From assembly GCF_000508165.1 (NCBI RefSeq), contig NZ_AYOZ01000023.1, positions 124,001 to 188,000 on the forward strand: DNA of 64,000 nucleotides, read 5' to 3'. This document shows positions 62,752 to 64,000 of the stretch, piece by piece (the first letter of the stretch is position 1; the number at the start of each line of letters is the position of its first letter). The stretch is from Marinomonas profundimaris. Its GTDB lineage: Bacteria > Pseudomonadota > Gammaproteobacteria > Pseudomonadales > Marinomonadaceae. The translations under genes were made by a program, and so were the position numbers. Below the pieces are notes generated by a model. That model made no database searches, was not told the origin of the DNA, and was given only the letters and a program-made list of their open reading frames with translations.

Positions 62752-62967
62752 GTGAAACACAGATTCATTTTTGCTCTGCTCATGTCGTTTACGTTAACGC
62801 TTATTATGTCGGCGTGGATTACGTATTTGAACATTGGCTTGGCGCCAGATTTTGTGTCCTTTTGGATGCATGCGTGGTTTCTTGCTTGGCCTGTGGCGGG
62901 TCTTGTTGCGTTTATTGCTGGGCCGTTTTTGCATAAGCTAGCGCAAAAAATTGTTGATCGAATGTAA
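62752..62967 (+). CDS. DUF2798 small membrane protein
   Basis: 71-residue protein with two membrane segments (FALLMSFTLTLIMSAWITYL; FLAWPVAGLVAFIAGPFL), the DUF2798 pattern. It starts with GTG after a strong AGGAGG. Single gene with its own terminator; function unknown. Confidence 0.82.
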   Translation: MKHRFIFALLMSFTLTLIMSAWITYLNIGLAPDFVSFWMHAWFLAWPVAGLVAFIAGPFLHKLAQKIVDRM

Positions 62968-62992
62968 GTTCGCTAGACAATGTTGAAATGAA

Positions 62993-63023
62993 AAAAAACC
63001 GCTCATCGTGTGAGCGGTTTTTT
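62993..63023. terminator. Bidirectional terminator between DUF2798 and symporter genes
   Basis: AAAAAACCGCTCA-TCGTG-TGAGCGGTTTTTT, 7-bp GC-rich stem with T-runs on both strands. Confidence 0.92.
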
Positions 63024-63056
63024 ATTGGGTTTAATTCGAGTGAGAGCTAAAAACGC

Positions 63057-64000
63057 TTATTTGTTAGGTTTTTCGTCCCACACGGTTAGGTCGATGTCAT
63101 CTCGCACTTCTGGGTAGTCGTCTGAGTTGAACACTGGTGTATGTGTCTTAAGCTGAGCAAAGTAATCTTTGGTTAACTTCACTACGGTACCCGACAGCAT
63201 CATGATCGCAATCAGGTTAATGGTTGCCATTAAGCCCATCGCGGCGTCTGCTGCATTGAACACCATGGCGACACTTTCGTACGCGCCCCACGGGATCATC
63301 GCCAACGCCAAGATACGAAGAATGAAAATCCCCGGTTTGTTCGCCCATTTTAGGTAGGTTAGCGCGTTTTCTGCGTAGCTGTAGTTACCAATAATGGAGG
63401 TGAATGCGAAGAAGAAGATCGCGATCGCAACGAAGTATTGTCCTGCGCTGCCGATGTGAGTCGTTAACGCGGTTTGTGTTAAGGCAATGCCGGTTTGGCC
63501 GTTTCCTAATGCACCAGAAAGCAGAATCATCAAGGCGGTTGCGGTACAAATTAGGATGGTGTCAATAAACACGCCCAATGATTGAACCATGCCCTGTGAC
63601 GCTGGGTGATGAGGGTTCGGGGTCGCAACCGCGGCGATGTTTGGCGCCGATCCCATGCCCGCTTCGTTCGAGAACAAACCACGTTTAATACCGTTTAGCA
63701 TCGCGCCTAATACACCGCCAGCGGCTTGTTCGATACCAAATGCGCTTTTAAAGATTAACGCGAACGCCGCAGGCACTTCGTCGATATTCATGAAAATCAC
63801 GTATAACGCGACCACAAGATACAATACCGCCATAAATGGCACGACGATTTCGGCAAAGCGTGCAATTTTCTTGATGCCGCCGAAAATAACAATCGCCGCT
63901 AATACCATGATGACCAAGCCTGTTACGTTGGTATCCACACCAAACGCGCCTTCCATTGCGCCGGCAATCGAATTGGCTTGTACCGCATTGAACACCAAGC
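63057..64000 (-). CDS. Sodium/alanine symporter, AGCS family (5' end outside window)
   Basis: The C-terminal 313 or more residues of an alanine or glycine:cation symporter. KRGLFSNEAGMGSAPNIAA is the AGCS signature; several membrane segments follow. The N-terminal third lies beyond the window end; the first visible ATG at 63998 is internal. The substrate is probably alanine or glycine. Confidence 0.92.
   Translation of the reverse strand, partial: LVFNAVQANSIAGAMEGAFGVDTNVTGLVIMVLAAIVIFGGIKKIARFAEIVVPFMAVLYLVVALYVIFMNIDEVPAAFALIFKSAFGIEQAAGGVLGAMLNGIKRGLFSNEAGMGSAPNIAAVATPNPHHPASQGMVQSLGVFIDTILICTATALMILLSGALGNGQTGIALTQTALTTHIGSAGQYFVAIAIFFFAFTSIIGNYSYAENALTYLKWANKPGIFILRILALAMIPWGAYESVAMVFNAADAAMGLMATINLIAIMMLSGTVVKLTKDYFAQLKTHTPVFNSDDYPEVRDDIDLTVWDEKPNK

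Noticed and set aside
62741-62757. Further parS site at the DUF2798 start
   Set aside because: Only the CGTGAAACA half matches; five mismatches over 16 bases.

Overview
The window reads as an origin-proximal chromosome segment of a marine gammaproteobacterium of the Oceanospirillales, most probably Marinomonas or a close relative. This rests on protein character, moderate GC, and gene order: the 3' part of recF is followed directly by gyrB, and the skeleton gmhB, trkA, rsmB, fmt, def, dprA, lpxM, hemF, aroE is the set found beside the origin in pseudomonads. No rRNA, tRNA, IS transposase, prophage or CRISPR array was seen. Taxonomy is inference from the sequence only.

Layout. 1-4.4 kb: recF (cut by the window start), gyrB, a homocysteine S-methyltransferase. 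4.7-8.2 kb: a polar amino-acid ABC transporter (binding protein, permease with an unusual periplasmic insert, ATPase) and a LysR regulator. 8.3-9.6 kb: the divergent ytfG (qorB)/ytfH pair. 9.7-15 kb: an iron block with FhuF-like reductase, TonB-dependent siderophore receptor, AraC regulator and MFS transporter, with Fur-box-like sites. 15-25.3 kb: core block of gmhB, ybaK, trkH, trkA, rsmB, fmt, def, dprA, hslR, cysQ. 25.4-35.4 kb: TetR/FabF-like pair, a TRAP transporter, a chemoreceptor preceded by a structured leader RNA, two LysR regulators and a DUF1127 protein. 35.5-42.9 kb: GABA catabolism (gabT, gabD), a GntR regulator, and a three-gene hydroxyproline catabolic operon. 43-46.4 kb: an unknown protein, a HigBA toxin-antitoxin module, an isolated lpd facing a TetR regulator with two operators. 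46.5-50.5 kb: lpxM, hemF, aroE and a FemAB-like acyltransferase. 50.6-54.3 kb: a nitric-oxide module of hmp (sigma-54 promoter), norR, truncated haemoglobin and a small membrane protein. 54.7-59.9 kb: MATE transporter, LldR-type repressor and a large respiratory D-lactate dehydrogenase with twin operators. 60-64 kb: a KAP P-loop NTPase bracketed by two related stem-loops, a TauE/SafE permease with a near-perfect operator palindrome, a DUF2798 protein and the 3' part of a sodium/alanine symporter.

How it works together. The accessory regions are small transport-plus-catabolism units for amino acids, GABA, hydroxyproline and lactate, each with its own regulator and often with visible operators. 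The NO module has regulator, enhancer sites, sigma-54 promoter and effector enzymes in one place.

Most unusual signals: (i) the KAP NTPase cassette between inverted copies of a stem-loop element; (ii) a dispersed G-rich element with a canonical G-quadruplex motif, found three times and always between convergent genes; (iii) a structured leader RNA with intrinsic terminator before the chemoreceptor gene; (iv) a cluster of parS-like sites at 19-27 kb, one forming the tip of the rsmB terminator; (v) a group of DnaA-box-like sequences at 54.4-54.6 kb. No wholly new multigene system could be demonstrated.
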